From an uncultured Prevotella sp. (GTDB lineage Bacteria; Bacteroidota; Bacteroidia; Bacteroidales; Bacteroidaceae), in the NCBI GenBank assembly GCA_905233245.1, contig CAJODK010000016.1:1-64000 (forward strand): DNA of 64,000 nt. The letters are read 5' to 3'. The position numbers and the translations under genes were made by a program. The first letter of the stretch is position 1. Each line of letters begins with the position of its first letter. The notes under the pieces are model-generated. The model saw only the letters and a list, made by a program, of their open reading frames with translations, was not told the DNA's origin and did no database searches. Positions 1 to 11,490 of the stretch are shown here, one piece after another.

Positions 1-37
1 CGTTGACAAATACACCGTTGAGCAATGGTAAAATAGC

Positions 38-3000
38 ATGAGAAGAAACACAGAAATGAAGCCAAATAACATGTATATGAACATTAAGCGACACATACAG
101 ACTTTAGTACTTACAGCACTCCTGCTCATCGCTGGAGGCATGATGAACTATGTTACGGCAAAGAAGGTGACATACCACATCCTTACCAAGCCATTCAACG
201 TAAGGACATGGGACAACCAAGGCGATTTCAGGTCGAATATCCGTGTTGAAGCATTGCAGTGCATCAGCGAGGAAGCAAAGGTAGGACTGCCAGACCAGTT
301 CAAGAGTCCGCTTGCCACCAACTTCAGGTATTGGGGAAGTGCAACATATACCTATGCTAATCTATACGACAACCACACTGGTACAAAAATCATAAATGCG
401 AAATACTACATTTATCAGTGTGAAGAGGGAAACCAGTATGCATGTTTAAGTAATGAGATACTCAATCCTGAAGGTACCTCTTCAGATGCATATACCGACA
501 TATACGTAACCTACGACTACATCAACGACAGTCATGAACTCGGGTGGAAAAACGGCATCATGGAACTTGACGGTGCAACGAAATATAACCTTGCCATAAC
601 CTCTGGAGGAACGAAGAAATTCATGGCATTCAACCGTAGCCGTAACAACCGCGTTGCAAACGCCAACGCCGCAGCCTTGTCTGGAGAGCAACTGGCAAGC
701 GAAGACTTTGTTTTACCTCAAGAAGGAACAGGAACCAACCAACTTGGTTTCTATTACAGCAGTTGGGGTCCCAAGGGACTTTTCATGGGATTCGAACTTG
801 AAGGTAAAGATCCTTACAACATCACCATAAAGACCTCATACGAAGGAGAAGAGATACATATAACAGACAAGACCAGTGCGGATTCTAAAGCAACCATCAA
901 ACCGTACGCAGGTTCAACTCTCTTTTCCCAACTTGGTGCCAGTTCAATGTGGTTTGATGCCAGCGACAACAGGCATTACATACTTGAGGCTGGTAATGCC
1001 AGTGCCTCAGAATACACCTCTGCGAAATATGCTGAATACAAGCAAAAATGGAAAGACGCTGAAAGCGATGCAGAGCGATATCAGGTCTGGACGGGTTTCT
1101 ACCGAGGCGAGACTCCCACAATGAATTCATACGCCATACTGCCTAATATTGCTAATGGCGGATATATGTTCGTTGCAAGTAAAGCGAACCAAAATACTGG
1201 AGGTACAGCTCCTACCATTAAACAGCCAAATGCAAGCGGCCAATACTACGTCTATTATGATTATTTTGACACTGATGGTGGCAAAAGAAGAAGCCAGCCG
1301 TATTTTAAGCTACAGTCGCTCAACTCTGCCTACCCCACAAACTTCTATGAGATAAGGAACTATACCGTCAACATCAAGACACATGGCTCAGGAAGTACGC
1401 TCACTGCTACCATGAAGTGGAGTGATGCCATGCTTTCCGAGGATCCTGCCGACCACGTTCCTGATGCCCTCAAGCGTAAATACGTAACCTACAGCGCATA
1501 CAAGGACGAAGCCCTGACACAGCCTCTGACAACCTTTGACGAGGCTGCTGCCAATAGCTACGTGATATGGCTTGACTACACAGTTTCAGAATCGCTGCCC
1601 TTCGACACACTCGCTGCTACAAGCGGCACGTATGACTATAGGAATGCCCGTTGGTACACTATGCGTATGAACGGTACTGCAGAGCAGAAGAACATTGCCT
1701 ACAACTCTTCCAACAACCTCATAACTGGCTCAACCTCTATAGGCAGCAATAGCGACCTCCATACAGGAGAAGACCAAGGTGTCAAGGTGCAGGTGGCATT
1801 CATTGGCGATCCATACGAACTGAAAATCATTAGCCGCGAAGCGAGTGAGAATGCAAATGCCAACCGATACATAGGGTGTGCCACAGGTGCTACAGACGGC
1901 ACAACCCTCAACACCAACAAGACTGGTTCCTCCGACATCAGCACATGGGAAATAGTGTATGAGAACACAGACTTTGAGAGATTCGTGTTGAGACAATACA
2001 ACACATACGCCTCACCAAAATACATCGGCTGGAGTTCTGCTGGCGACCATCCCGTCACCTACAGCACCACAGAAAGCCGTATAAGGGTAGTCGAACTTAA
2101 ACAGGTTCCCTATACCTACCATATCGTACGCAACGATGCCGGTGACATAGCCGTAAAGGCTACAGTAAATCAGGACATGGGAAAGATGCTGAGAACATGG
2201 CAGGACATACCAGATATCATTCGCAGTCCGTTCCTCTCAACAGCCACCGTTACCTATTATGCTACACCAGAAAATGCCATGGCAAAAACGTCTGCCATAA
2301 AAAATGCAGCATACAGCAGCACAGGTGGCGACATATACGTAAGGTATGACGTAACAATATCAGGCTCTGCTTACAACGTAAGACTCAACAATGACTACAT
2401 CTATACTGACGAGGGAGATGCCATCAAAAGCAAGGCGAGCATAAGCGACTCCGAGAGGGATCAGAACCCATTCCAGTGGACTTTGGATTACAGCGATCCA
2501 TACCACATGACGATAAAGAACAAAGACAAAAACAAATATGTCAATGTCGAATTTACCGATAAGGCATCCATAAGTTGGAGTGATACTCCATCATATTTCG
2601 TAGCGAAAAGTGGTGCATTAACTGGCACATACGAGGTGATGGCTGCAACTGGCGAAAGCGTGAATGCCTCAACAACATACTACAACATTGGTCGCCCAGA
2701 GCAAGATGTCGTGAAGCTTTACAGTAATGCCAGTTATCTGCATGGTAACCAGACAATCCGTTTCCAGCTTATAGGCACAGAAGCTACGGTGGTGCAATAT
2801 CACCTTATCGACAAGGCAGGAAAAGTCCTTCTAAAGGCTGCGACACGACAAACCCAGACAGACCCCGTTGATTTCCCGCCAGAATTCAGAAGCCCGTTGG
2901 TAAGTGACTACCACTACTTTATTAAAAGTGATTTTACCGAAACCAACGGCATCTATACTCTCAATACACCGACACCGACAGAGGTGGCAACAGTAGGTGA

Positions 3001-6000
3001 GAACGGACACATCTACGTCACCTACGACGTAAATGACCTCGTGAACCTACAGCGCGGACAGCTATACCTGCTGAAATATGAGGCAGGTGAGAACTTCCGT
3101 CAAGAGGACGGCGGCGACAACCTGCTGCCATACGTAGCAGACATGTCAACTAACACATACAGATACAAAGCCATCTATCCCTACGTTAACGGTGACGGCA
3201 ACTTCTTCGTCTATGGTCAGGAACAGTATGACATTCAGCAGGAAGGTGCATCAAGCACACGTACCCGATGGGCTTGGTTCTTGCAGAGCGACTTAGGGGA
3301 GAAGGGCGACCCCTACCACGTAAAGATAAGGTCACGCCAGTCAGAATCTTATCCTATCACAGACAGCAAAGAGTACAATGCCTTCTTTGCAACCTTTAAG
3401 CCCGCCGGCTATGAACATGTGGTGACAAGTCTGGTGTGGCCTGGCATATCCGGCGAACCTGCAACTGATTATATGGTACTCGGCAGTGAAGGACAGTACC
3501 AGCTGATGACTTCCTACAAGGTGGATGTCAACGGAGACGGAGACACCGACGATGCCGAGGACGAACGACAAGTGGTAGATTCGTTCGAGCAGTACTGGAA
3601 GACATACGACACCTTAAAGAACAAACTGCTGTCAAGTATTCTGGACGAAGAGGACAAAGGAGCGAAACTCTCTGTCTCTATCACCGTTCCTGAAAAGGCG
3701 AAATACATAGACCTGTTGGAAGATACATACGGTTTCCACAAATATGAGAACTGGGCATACGCCAAGCGTTTCAATGGCTATAACAACGGCTACAGCAGCA
3801 CAGTAGGTACTCCCGAAACAAAGAAAGGTTGGGAACAGATAGAGCACTGGTATCAGACGGTAGATATGGGTGACGGCTACTTCGACTTCGTGCCTACCAC
3901 CATCGACCCTGTGCTGATACTCCTTGACCAGCACGGTTGGGAGATAATGCGTAAGCCTATACCTACAAGTGATGACGACCCCGAAAAGGAAGAAAAGTAT
4001 GATGCCATACGTCCATACAACAGCCCTATGGTAAAGGAATACGCTTTCTGGGCAACGGCAAAGAAACGTTCAGGCTTCCACCAGTACTACCTGCTGAGCG
4101 ACCGCATGGGAGACGACTATACTTCCACTGACCTTACAAGTCTTCCTCCGTTCAACGGCAAGAACGTACACGACAAGAAGGGCAACCTCAACGACCAGTA
4201 CGTCACCTACATAGTCAAGGACGAGTATGCACAGACATACAATCCTGCCGACAAAACGTCGAAGCCCTTCGTCATTGAACAAGGCACGAAATATGCCTCT
4301 ACATCAGACGGCTCCACTATTACCAAGAACAGTGTTCCTGCCAATGGCATGTTGGATTACATCACCAACAATGCCATTCCAAATACCGAAAAATGGTATA
4401 TCAAGCCTAACTGGAACATAGACTACGAAATGGGATACGGTGATGCCGGTCACAGTTGGGCTGCCAAGAATCCTAATGCATACGAGGATGCAAGATACAA
4501 GAACAACAGGACTGCCCAATACATATCAAACAAGGACAGCCTCGGCTACTTCTCTTTCTCCAATGGCTTCGACCCGTATAACATCCAGATAATGCCTGTT
4601 GACTATGACAGAAAGTTCATGAAGACCAATGCCACTGGCATGAACCTTGATGAAGGCGCACTGCATGGAGTATATTCTTCTACTGCTGCAATCTCATTAG
4701 GCGACAGCATTCCGGTTGTTGACAAGAATAACTCTATATGGTTTGACAGCAGAAAACTGTCTATCACCGACGCGACCTTCATGTTCGTGCAGGATGAAGC
4801 AGGCAACATGCAGCTGATGCCGCGCTTTGACCACGACTTGCGCATGAGTGAGTTCGGCACGCTTATTGCTCCTACTGATGCCAGCGCCTCAACGACATAC
4901 ACAACATTATATCGACCAGTGGTGTATGAATACCGTATCATTGACAACAGCGGTAAGGAGTCACTGCGCTACAAGTCAGGCGGCGACCTCATGCCACAGA
5001 CACCTGACCACTTCAAGAGTCCGTTGGCTATGAACTTCAAGTACTATGCCTCTGCGACTAAGGAAGGCGACACATACAATGTTGCCGATGAGATTGAGAG
5101 TTCACTCGACGGTGCCACCCTGACTGACGACATAGTCTATGTGCGCTATGAATTTGATGAGGAGTCTAACAACCTTGGCATACTGAAGGGTAAGTGGCTC
5201 ACCATGCAGATAGATGAGAAAGATGCAAAATACAACAGCGGAATAAAGCAAGGAACGGGCAAGCCTGCTACTATTGACAATGACGACAGGGAATGGCAGT
5301 GGAAGTTCCTCGAAACTCCACTGAGCGAGCCCGACCCATACGCGGCATATATCTTCAGCCGCAGCCAAAGTGAAGGAACCAAGGCTATTGAGGACAGGTT
5401 TGCCATTCTCTCCCACACCAGTGGAGGCTATGCTTTTGCTAAGGCTGGACGTGGAGACTACACTTACCAATTCCTTAACGGAAGCAGCATGGACACCGGC
5501 ACTGATGCCACGATAGAGACAGAAGAAGGCTTCACAAGTTCTGAAGGCACTTTCAGCGGAACAGACTCCCAGGTGGAGTTTGCCGACGAGGTACAGCACA
5601 CCTTTATATATAAGGTATATACCAACAATGGTGTGAATGCCATTGATGCCACGCAGACGCAGGATGAGGTGGACAACAACAACTGGATACCAGAACTGCC
5701 GGAAACCGCCCATACGCCTCTGCTCAACATGGATCAATACCGATACTATGAACAGAGTCTTGCCGGAACAATTGCAGAAAACGACACCCTCAACAAGTCT
5801 TTGCCTTTCCTCTATGGTCTGTATGACGATGTGGTCTATACACACTATACTCCATACAGCGATGCGAAGAGCACCTATCTGGTGCCTAACGTCAGAAATG
5901 CGACCAATGTTGACCCTGTTGCACGTGGCGTAGGTTCTAACGATGCTCCAATCGGAATTGACGGCACACGTCCGTACAACATCATCTGGTATCAGGACAA

Positions 6001-8905
6001 CATGATGAAGAGCAACGGCACTGCCATCGCTTCCGATGCGGATGAGTCATTGCAGGCAGTAGCCGCATACGAATGGTCTTTTGAAGGTGATGACCCATAT
6101 GCTATTAAAATTAAGAACTCAAGTACCGGAACATACGTACATGAGAATACAACGACTACTACAAATCTTAATGCTGAGGCAACCACCTTCATGCTTCTTG
6201 GCAGAGACAACTATGACTATGGAGTGTTTACAAAGACAGGTACAGCCATAACAGATGCAACCCCTGTCATGCTCAGCGGTCATGGCGATGTACTGACTAC
6301 AAGTGACCCGACGAAGTTTATAATCTTTGCACTTTCCACGTATAAGGTCATATATCACCTCATGATTAAAAATATAGGTCAAGACGTTATAATTCCATAC
6401 AGAAAGACTAAAAGCGATGAGGTTAAGCCCACTTGGAGAAAGTATGGCACTACCACGCGCGACCTTAAGACAAAAAATTCTGGCGATACTGGTATAGATG
6501 GCGACTGGTATCAGCTTGGATCAACCCTCAAAGGAATCGATGGAATAAGTCATGCCTCAGGAGTAGGTGCAAGGGATAGCATCTATTGCTATGACGCTGG
6601 TCATGTCAGCCTTGGTGCTGCTTTTACCGTACCTACTGTTTTCTATCGTCCAAACGTCACCTATGACTTCTACATAGAAGGTGTTTACAGTGAAGACGGC
6701 ACAACTGAAATCGCAGATATGAACGCTGAATACAAGGGCTTGCAGATGGCTAACATGGGCGAGAACAGCGAATTGCTGGGTAAGGTCGTTCTGGTGAACA
6801 TAGTCTATAACTTCATGGGCGGTCTGGACACCAACTCTGGTAGTGACTTCGTAGAAAGTGTCAGCCAGAACAAGTGGTACACGTTTGAAACAAGCGGTCT
6901 CACGCCGAAATTGGCACAATATACAGGCTCTCTCCAAACAGTGAGCGGATATGCAACACACTTCACCAATGACTACTTGTGGACTCCTGTAGGCGACCCT
7001 TACGGATTCAAGATGTATAACCGTTACATACAGAAGAATCTGGAAGCAAACATGGTGATGAGTTCCTCTGAAATAGGTAGCAGGGCTATAGAAATGGAAA
7101 CAGACGATGGCACGAATATCTATTCTCCTGCCAATTCTGTCTATGAACTGCTATCAAACAGTTCCACTACTCCAGGCTACTTCCGCATACACCCCGTTGT
7201 CAACAACTCAGGAGCGCAGTACTACATGTACGATAACAACGGTAGCATGGAACTGAGAACGACACCTACAGAATGGACCTTCGGACTGAGCGAGGACGTG
7301 ATGAGTCCATATTACACGGCTGCAGGCTATGTAGGAGGACTCAACGCTGCCGGCAAGGCTGCATATGATACAGAGGCAGCAAAGACCAATCCACTGGAAA
7401 GGCTTATGGGTATTCAAAACGTGGTCTATAATCATGATAACGACGACAGCGACCCTGAGAATCCTAACTACATCGTGCATTATGCTCCTGGCTACTATCG
7501 TCTGCACTCACAGTCTGGTTCATCTGGCATAAGTACACCACGCTATGCAAGTGGATATAAACATGCCATAGAGCTTGACCCTAATGGAGACAGCGATGAG
7601 GCTGATGCTATACCTATGCACTTCTACGAGCAGACAGAATACAATATAGACGAACCCGTATTCGGTGACCTCGGCGTAGCTGGTACAGACTTCACAGAAA
7701 CAAATGCCACACGAGGTGAAGTACCTATCACAACGGTGGATGAGGATCCCGCAAGCATCTTCCAGTTTACAGGAACAGCAACAGCAGCAAAGATGAGCAC
7801 GCAAGGACTGTATGTCGTAGGCAGTAAAAGGAATGCAACAGAAGGTGATGCAAAAATGACTGCAACAGAAGGATCTGCTACATCATTTAATATCGTTGAC
7901 ATCGGAGGTGCCATCGTGGCATTATCCAACGGCACCGATTATCTCTGCTACAATCAAACAGGGAAGAAGTATGACTTAAAATACGGTAATTACTCCGAAA
8001 AGGAGAGCGCAAGATGGTGCATGCAGCCAGTGCAGAAAGGCACGACGGCAGGTTTAGGCGAAATGGGACTGAGGGTTCGTACACACGATGACGGTAACGC
8101 TATCCGCTATGCAACTTTCTATGCTCCGTTTGACGTACTGCTAACCAATGCCTCTACGGACATGGCATACATAGTACCTACGGGCGAGATGCCTGCCCTC
8201 ACAGCAGATACTCAATACACAATACGTCCTAAGAAGATGGGCGACGAAGGAGTGAACACTGGTACGTATGCTGGCAACAACCAGTTCATACCTGCCGGCA
8301 CAGCAGCAATTATACGTACTAAGGCTACTTCCGGATACGTGACGCTTGCCTTGCCGACCGCGACACCTTCATCCTCTGTATCATGTGTATTTACAGGACA
8401 GTATCTGGAGCAGATGCTGGCACAGGGCAGTGACTACGTGTTTGTGTTCGGACGTCCTTCTTCCGGTACATTCACCGAGGATCCAAGCTTCAGCACCAAC
8501 GGTCTCATCACCGTATCTGCACCTGCATCAGACAGGGGTGTAGGTTTTTACAAGAATGCCAATCTGGATCGCGAGAGCAGTAAGGATGCCGCTGAATGGA
8601 CACGTAACAATAAGTATGTCTATGGCAACAAGATATACTATCGTGCAGAAGTGAATTCCGCAGGAGGCTCTGCCCTTGACCTTGCATTCGAGAAAGCTGA
8701 CTATATCCCTGTAATATTCGATGACGAAGATTCGGAGTTGCAGGAAGATGGTAACGGCTACAGAACAACCATCGGCGAAGGTCGTGTCTATGACCTGCAG
8801 GGCCGCTGCGTGGCTACTGAGCAGGAGGTCAACGATGGCTCATGGCGCAGCAACGTGGCTCCAGGCGTATATATAATAAAAGGTAAGAAAGTTGTGGTGC
8901 AGTAA
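38..8905 (+). CDS. Very large repetitive secreted/surface protein with C-terminal sorting-like tail
   Basis: 2955-aa ORF. N-terminal signal-like segment (IQTLVLTALLLIAGGMMNYVTA). Recurrent modules of the form YHIxD..G...-P..F.SPL...Y.YY, each followed by VYVRYD-like and DPY-I.I.N-like segments. C-terminus VYDLQGRCVA...APGVYIIKGKKVVV resembles Bacteroidota secretion/sorting tails. Confidence 0.85.
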   Translation: MRRNTEMKPNNMYMNIKRHIQTLVLTALLLIAGGMMNYVTAKKVTYHILTKPFNVRTWDNQGDFRSNIRVEALQCISEEAKVGLPDQFKSPLATNFRYWGSATYTYANLYDNHTGTKIINAKYYIYQCEEGNQYACLSNEILNPEGTSSDAYTDIYVTYDYINDSHELGWKNGIMELDGATKYNLAITSGGTKKFMAFNRSRNNRVANANAAALSGEQLASEDFVLPQEGTGTNQLGFYYSSWGPKGLFMGFELEGKDPYNITIKTSYEGEEIHITDKTSADSKATIKPYAGSTLFSQLGASSMWFDASDNRHYILEAGNASASEYTSAKYAEYKQKWKDAESDAERYQVWTGFYRGETPTMNSYAILPNIANGGYMFVASKANQNTGGTAPTIKQPNASGQYYVYYDYFDTDGGKRRSQPYFKLQSLNSAYPTNFYEIRNYTVNIKTHGSGSTLTATMKWSDAMLSEDPADHVPDALKRKYVTYSAYKDEALTQPLTTFDEAAANSYVIWLDYTVSESLPFDTLAATSGTYDYRNARWYTMRMNGTAEQKNIAYNSSNNLITGSTSIGSNSDLHTGEDQGVKVQVAFIGDPYELKIISREASENANANRYIGCATGATDGTTLNTNKTGSSDISTWEIVYENTDFERFVLRQYNTYASPKYIGWSSAGDHPVTYSTTESRIRVVELKQVPYTYHIVRNDAGDIAVKATVNQDMGKMLRTWQDIPDIIRSPFLSTATVTYYATPENAMAKTSAIKNAAYSSTGGDIYVRYDVTISGSAYNVRLNNDYIYTDEGDAIKSKASISDSERDQNPFQWTLDYSDPYHMTIKNKDKNKYVNVEFTDKASISWSDTPSYFVAKSGALTGTYEVMAATGESVNASTTYYNIGRPEQDVVKLYSNASYLHGNQTIRFQLIGTEATVVQYHLIDKAGKVLLKAATRQTQTDPVDFPPEFRSPLVSDYHYFIKSDFTETNGIYTLNTPTPTEVATVGENGHIYVTYDVNDLVNLQRGQLYLLKYEAGENFRQEDGGDNLLPYVADMSTNTYRYKAIYPYVNGDGNFFVYGQEQYDIQQEGASSTRTRWAWFLQSDLGEKGDPYHVKIRSRQSESYPITDSKEYNAFFATFKPAGYEHVVTSLVWPGISGEPATDYMVLGSEGQYQLMTSYKVDVNGDGDTDDAEDERQVVDSFEQYWKTYDTLKNKLLSSILDEEDKGAKLSVSITVPEKAKYIDLLEDTYGFHKYENWAYAKRFNGYNNGYSSTVGTPETKKGWEQIEHWYQTVDMGDGYFDFVPTTIDPVLILLDQHGWEIMRKPIPTSDDDPEKEEKYDAIRPYNSPMVKEYAFWATAKKRSGFHQYYLLSDRMGDDYTSTDLTSLPPFNGKNVHDKKGNLNDQYVTYIVKDEYAQTYNPADKTSKPFVIEQGTKYASTSDGSTITKNSVPANGMLDYITNNAIPNTEKWYIKPNWNIDYEMGYGDAGHSWAAKNPNAYEDARYKNNRTAQYISNKDSLGYFSFSNGFDPYNIQIMPVDYDRKFMKTNATGMNLDEGALHGVYSSTAAISLGDSIPVVDKNNSIWFDSRKLSITDATFMFVQDEAGNMQLMPRFDHDLRMSEFGTLIAPTDASASTTYTTLYRPVVYEYRIIDNSGKESLRYKSGGDLMPQTPDHFKSPLAMNFKYYASATKEGDTYNVADEIESSLDGATLTDDIVYVRYEFDEESNNLGILKGKWLTMQIDEKDAKYNSGIKQGTGKPATIDNDDREWQWKFLETPLSEPDPYAAYIFSRSQSEGTKAIEDRFAILSHTSGGYAFAKAGRGDYTYQFLNGSSMDTGTDATIETEEGFTSSEGTFSGTDSQVEFADEVQHTFIYKVYTNNGVNAIDATQTQDEVDNNNWIPELPETAHTPLLNMDQYRYYEQSLAGTIAENDTLNKSLPFLYGLYDDVVYTHYTPYSDAKSTYLVPNVRNATNVDPVARGVGSNDAPIGIDGTRPYNIIWYQDNMMKSNGTAIASDADESLQAVAAYEWSFEGDDPYAIKIKNSSTGTYVHENTTTTTNLNAEATTFMLLGRDNYDYGVFTKTGTAITDATPVMLSGHGDVLTTSDPTKFIIFALSTYKVIYHLMIKNIGQDVIIPYRKTKSDEVKPTWRKYGTTTRDLKTKNSGDTGIDGDWYQLGSTLKGIDGISHASGVGARDSIYCYDAGHVSLGAAFTVPTVFYRPNVTYDFYIEGVYSEDGTTEIADMNAEYKGLQMANMGENSELLGKVVLVNIVYNFMGGLDTNSGSDFVESVSQNKWYTFETSGLTPKLAQYTGSLQTVSGYATHFTNDYLWTPVGDPYGFKMYNRYIQKNLEANMVMSSSEIGSRAIEMETDDGTNIYSPANSVYELLSNSSTTPGYFRIHPVVNNSGAQYYMYDNNGSMELRTTPTEWTFGLSEDVMSPYYTAAGYVGGLNAAGKAAYDTEAAKTNPLERLMGIQNVVYNHDNDDSDPENPNYIVHYAPGYYRLHSQSGSSGISTPRYASGYKHAIELDPNGDSDEADAIPMHFYEQTEYNIDEPVFGDLGVAGTDFTETNATRGEVPITTVDEDPASIFQFTGTATAAKMSTQGLYVVGSKRNATEGDAKMTATEGSATSFNIVDIGGAIVALSNGTDYLCYNQTGKKYDLKYGNYSEKESARWCMQPVQKGTTAGLGEMGLRVRTHDDGNAIRYATFYAPFDVLLTNASTDMAYIVPTGEMPALTADTQYTIRPKKMGDEGVNTGTYAGNNQFIPAGTAAIIRTKATSGYVTLALPTATPSSSVSCVFTGQYLEQMLAQGSDYVFVFGRPSSGTFTEDPSFSTNGLITVSAPASDRGVGFYKNANLDRESSKDAAEWTRNNKYVYGNKIYYRAEVNSAGGSALDLAFEKADYIPVIFDDEDSELQEDGNGYRTTIGEGRVYDLQGRCVATEQEVNDGSWRSNVAPGVYIIKGKKVVVQ

Positions 8906-8948
8906 TGCAATGCATAATTCATAATGCATAATGCATAATACATAGTTA

Positions 8949-8990
8949 TCCCCTGAGTCTTCTTAAGATGGATGGTTTAGGGGATTTTCT
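8949..8990 (+). terminator. Putative intrinsic terminator after the giant CDS
   Basis: ATCCCCT ... AGGGGAT inverted repeat followed by a T-rich stretch. Confidence 0.5.
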
Positions 8991-9110
8991 ATGACTAATT
9001 TCGTAAAAAAGAGTAAATTATGAATTGTGAATTGTGAATTATGAATTATTTTTATTACCTTTGCAGGCGATTTTTAGATGTACAGTTAAAACAATAAGAA
9101 ATTTTTTAAG

Positions 9111-11366
9111 ATGAACGTAATCACAAAGACCGTTTCACTGCCTGATGGACGTACCATCACCATTGAAACCGGAAAACTGGCAAAGCAGGCCGACGGTTCA
9201 TGTACCCTCCGTATGGGCAACACCGTACTGCTCGCCACCGTTTGTGCAGCAAAGGATGCAGTGCCTGGCACAGACTTTATGCCACTGCAAGTAGAGTATC
9301 GTGAGCAGTATGCCGCAGCAGGTCGCTTCCCTGGCGGCTTCAACAAGCGCGAAAGCAAACCTAACGACGACGAAATCCTGACATGCCGTCTCGTGGACCG
9401 CGCACTGCGCCCACTCTTCCCAAGCGATTATCACGCAGAAGTATTCGTAAACGTAATTCTCTTCAGTGCCGATGGCGTTGATCAGCCTGATGCCCTTGCC
9501 GGCTTCGCTGCTTCATGCGCCCTGGCTTGTTCAGATATTCCTTTCGAGTGCCCTATCTCTGAGGTTCGTGTAGCTCGCATCAATGGCGAGTATGTCATCA
9601 ATCCTACCAAGGCACAGATGGCCGAGGCTGATATGGACCTCATGGTAGGTGCTACGGCTGAGAACATCATGATGGTAGAGGGCGAGATGAAGGAAGTGCA
9701 GGAGGTTGACCTGCTCAATGCCCTCAAGGCTGCTCATGCAGCTATCAAGCCTATGTGTCAGTTGCAGGATGAACTGATGAAGGAACTCGGCACCGACACC
9801 AAGCGCGAGTACTGCCACGAGGTCAATGATGACGACCTCAAGGAGCAGGTGCGCAAGGACTGCTATGACAAGGCTTATGCTGTAGTTAAGCAGGCTCTCG
9901 ACAAGGACGGCCGTGCAGAGGCTTTCGAGGCTATCATCACTGAGTTCAAGGAGAAGTATGCAGAGGCACACTCTGACCTCACTGAGGAGGAACTCGAGGA
10001 GAAGAACACTCTCGCTGACAAGTACTACCACGACGTGGAGCGCGACGCTATGCGCCGTTGCATCCTCGACGAGGGCATCCGTCTCGATGGTCGTAAGACT
10101 ACTGACATCCGTCCTATATGGTGCGAGGTATCTCCACTGCCACAGCCTCACGGCTCTTCTATCTTCACTCGTGGTGAGACACAGTCGCTGACTACCGTTA
10201 CTCTGGGCACCAAGCTCGACGAGAAACTGGTGGACGACGTACTGGACCGCTACTATCAGAAGTTCCTTCTGCACTATAACTTCCCTCCATTCTGTACTGG
10301 CGAGGCTCGCCCACAGCGTAGCGTAGGTCGTCGTGAGATAGGTCACGGACATCTGGCTTGGCGCGGTCTGAAGGGTCAGATACCTGAGGACTTCCCTTAC
10401 ACCGTACGTGTAGTATCACAGATTCTGGAGTCCAACGGCTCTTCTTCTATGGCTACCGTATGTGCCGGTACCCTCGCCCTCATGGACGCTGGCGTACCTA
10501 TGAAGAAGCCTGTCAGCGGTATCGCTATGGGTCTTATCAAGAATCCTGGTGAGGACAAGTATGCTGTGCTCTCTGATATCCTCGGCGATGAGGACCACCT
10601 TGGCGATATGGACTTCAAGACCACTGGTACCAAGGATGGTCTGACCGCTACACAGATGGATATCAAGTGCGACGGTCTCTCTTACGAGATACTGGAGAAG
10701 GCACTCATGCAGGCAAAGGCCGGTCGTGAGCACATCCTCGGATGCATCACCGACACCATCGCTGAGCCACGTGCCGACTTCAAGCCACAGGTGCCACGCA
10801 TCGAACAGATAGAGATTCCTAAGGAGTTCATCGGTGCTGTTATCGGCCCTGGCGGTAAGATTATCCAGCAGATGCAGGAGGACACCGGTGCTACCATCAC
10901 CATCGACGAGATTGACGGCGTAGGCAAGGTACAGGTCAGCGCTCCTGACAAGGAGAGCATCGAGGCAGCCCTCAAGAAGATTAAGGCTATCGTCGCCGTT
11001 CCTGAGATTGGCGAGGTTTACGATGGTATCGTACGCTCTATCATGCCTTACGGTTGCTTCGTAGAGATTATGCCTGGCAAGGATGGTCTGCTCCACATCT
11101 CTGAGATTGACTGGAAGCGTCTCGAGACCGTCGAGGAGGCTGGCATCAAGGAGGGTGACACCATCAAGGTGAAACTCCTCGAGATAGACGACAAGACTGG
11201 CAAGTACAAGCTCTCTCACCGTGTGCTCATCGAGAAGCCGGAGGGTTACGAGGAGCGTCAGCGTCGTCCTCGTCCTGAGCGCCGTCCACGTCCTGAGCGC
11301 GGAGAGCGTCGCAGCGACCGCCCACGTCGTTTCAACGATAACGGGAACGAAGAGAACAATGCATAA
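9111..11366 (+). CDS. pnp: Polyribonucleotide nucleotidyltransferase (PNPase)
   Basis: 751 aa; RNase PH domains, KH ([21 protein letters not shown]) and S1 ([33 protein letters not shown]). Confidence 0.98.
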   Translation: MNVITKTVSLPDGRTITIETGKLAKQADGSCTLRMGNTVLLATVCAAKDAVPGTDFMPLQVEYREQYAAAGRFPGGFNKRESKPNDDEILTCRLVDRALRPLFPSDYHAEVFVNVILFSADGVDQPDALAGFAASCALACSDIPFECPISEVRVARINGEYVINPTKAQMAEADMDLMVGATAENIMMVEGEMKEVQEVDLLNALKAAHAAIKPMCQLQDELMKELGTDTKREYCHEVNDDDLKEQVRKDCYDKAYAVVKQALDKDGRAEAFEAIITEFKEKYAEAHSDLTEEELEEKNTLADKYYHDVERDAMRRCILDEGIRLDGRKTTDIRPIWCEVSPLPQPHGSSIFTRGETQSLTTVTLGTKLDEKLVDDVLDRYYQKFLLHYNFPPFCTGEARPQRSVGRREIGHGHLAWRGLKGQIPEDFPYTVRVVSQILESNGSSSMATVCAGTLALMDAGVPMKKPVSGIAMGLIKNPGEDKYAVLSDILGDEDHLGDMDFKTTGTKDGLTATQMDIKCDGLSYEILEKALMQAKAGREHILGCITDTIAEPRADFKPQVPRIEQIEIPKEFIGAVIGPGGKIIQQMQEDTGATITIDEIDGVGKVQVSAPDKESIEAALKKIKAIVAVPEIGEVYDGIVRSIMPYGCFVEIMPGKDGLLHISEIDWKRLETVEEAGIKEGDTIKVKLLEIDDKTGKYKLSHRVLIEKPEGYEERQRRPRPERRPRPERGERRSDRPRRFNDNGNEENNA

Positions 11367-11393
11367 TTCATAATTCATAATGCATAATTAATT

Positions 11394-11432
11394 AAAGCTG
11401 AAAGGTAGCAATTGCACTTTTCAGCTTTTTTT
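11394..11432 (+). terminator. Intrinsic terminator after pnp
   Basis: AAAGCTGAAA...TTTTCAGCTTTTTTTT hairpin plus T run. Confidence 0.75.
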
Positions 11433-11490
11433 TGCGTAAAATTAAAAAGTTATTATTAACTTTGCACTCAGAACTAAAACCACAACGCAA

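Noticed and set aside
1-37. C-terminal end of an upstream CDS (VDKYTVEQW*)
   Set aside because: Only about ten codons are visible; plausible but not enough to call.
5102-5845. 247-aa minus-strand ORF within the giant surface protein gene
   Set aside because: Shadow ORF of a repetitive CDS, no recognisable domain.
9531-10352. 273-aa minus-strand ORF opposite pnp
   Set aside because: Same reasoning; no promoter, motif or context supports it.
10416-11378. 320-aa minus-strand ORF opposite pnp
   Set aside because: Antisense to a highly conserved gene, Leu-rich composition typical of reverse-frame reading.
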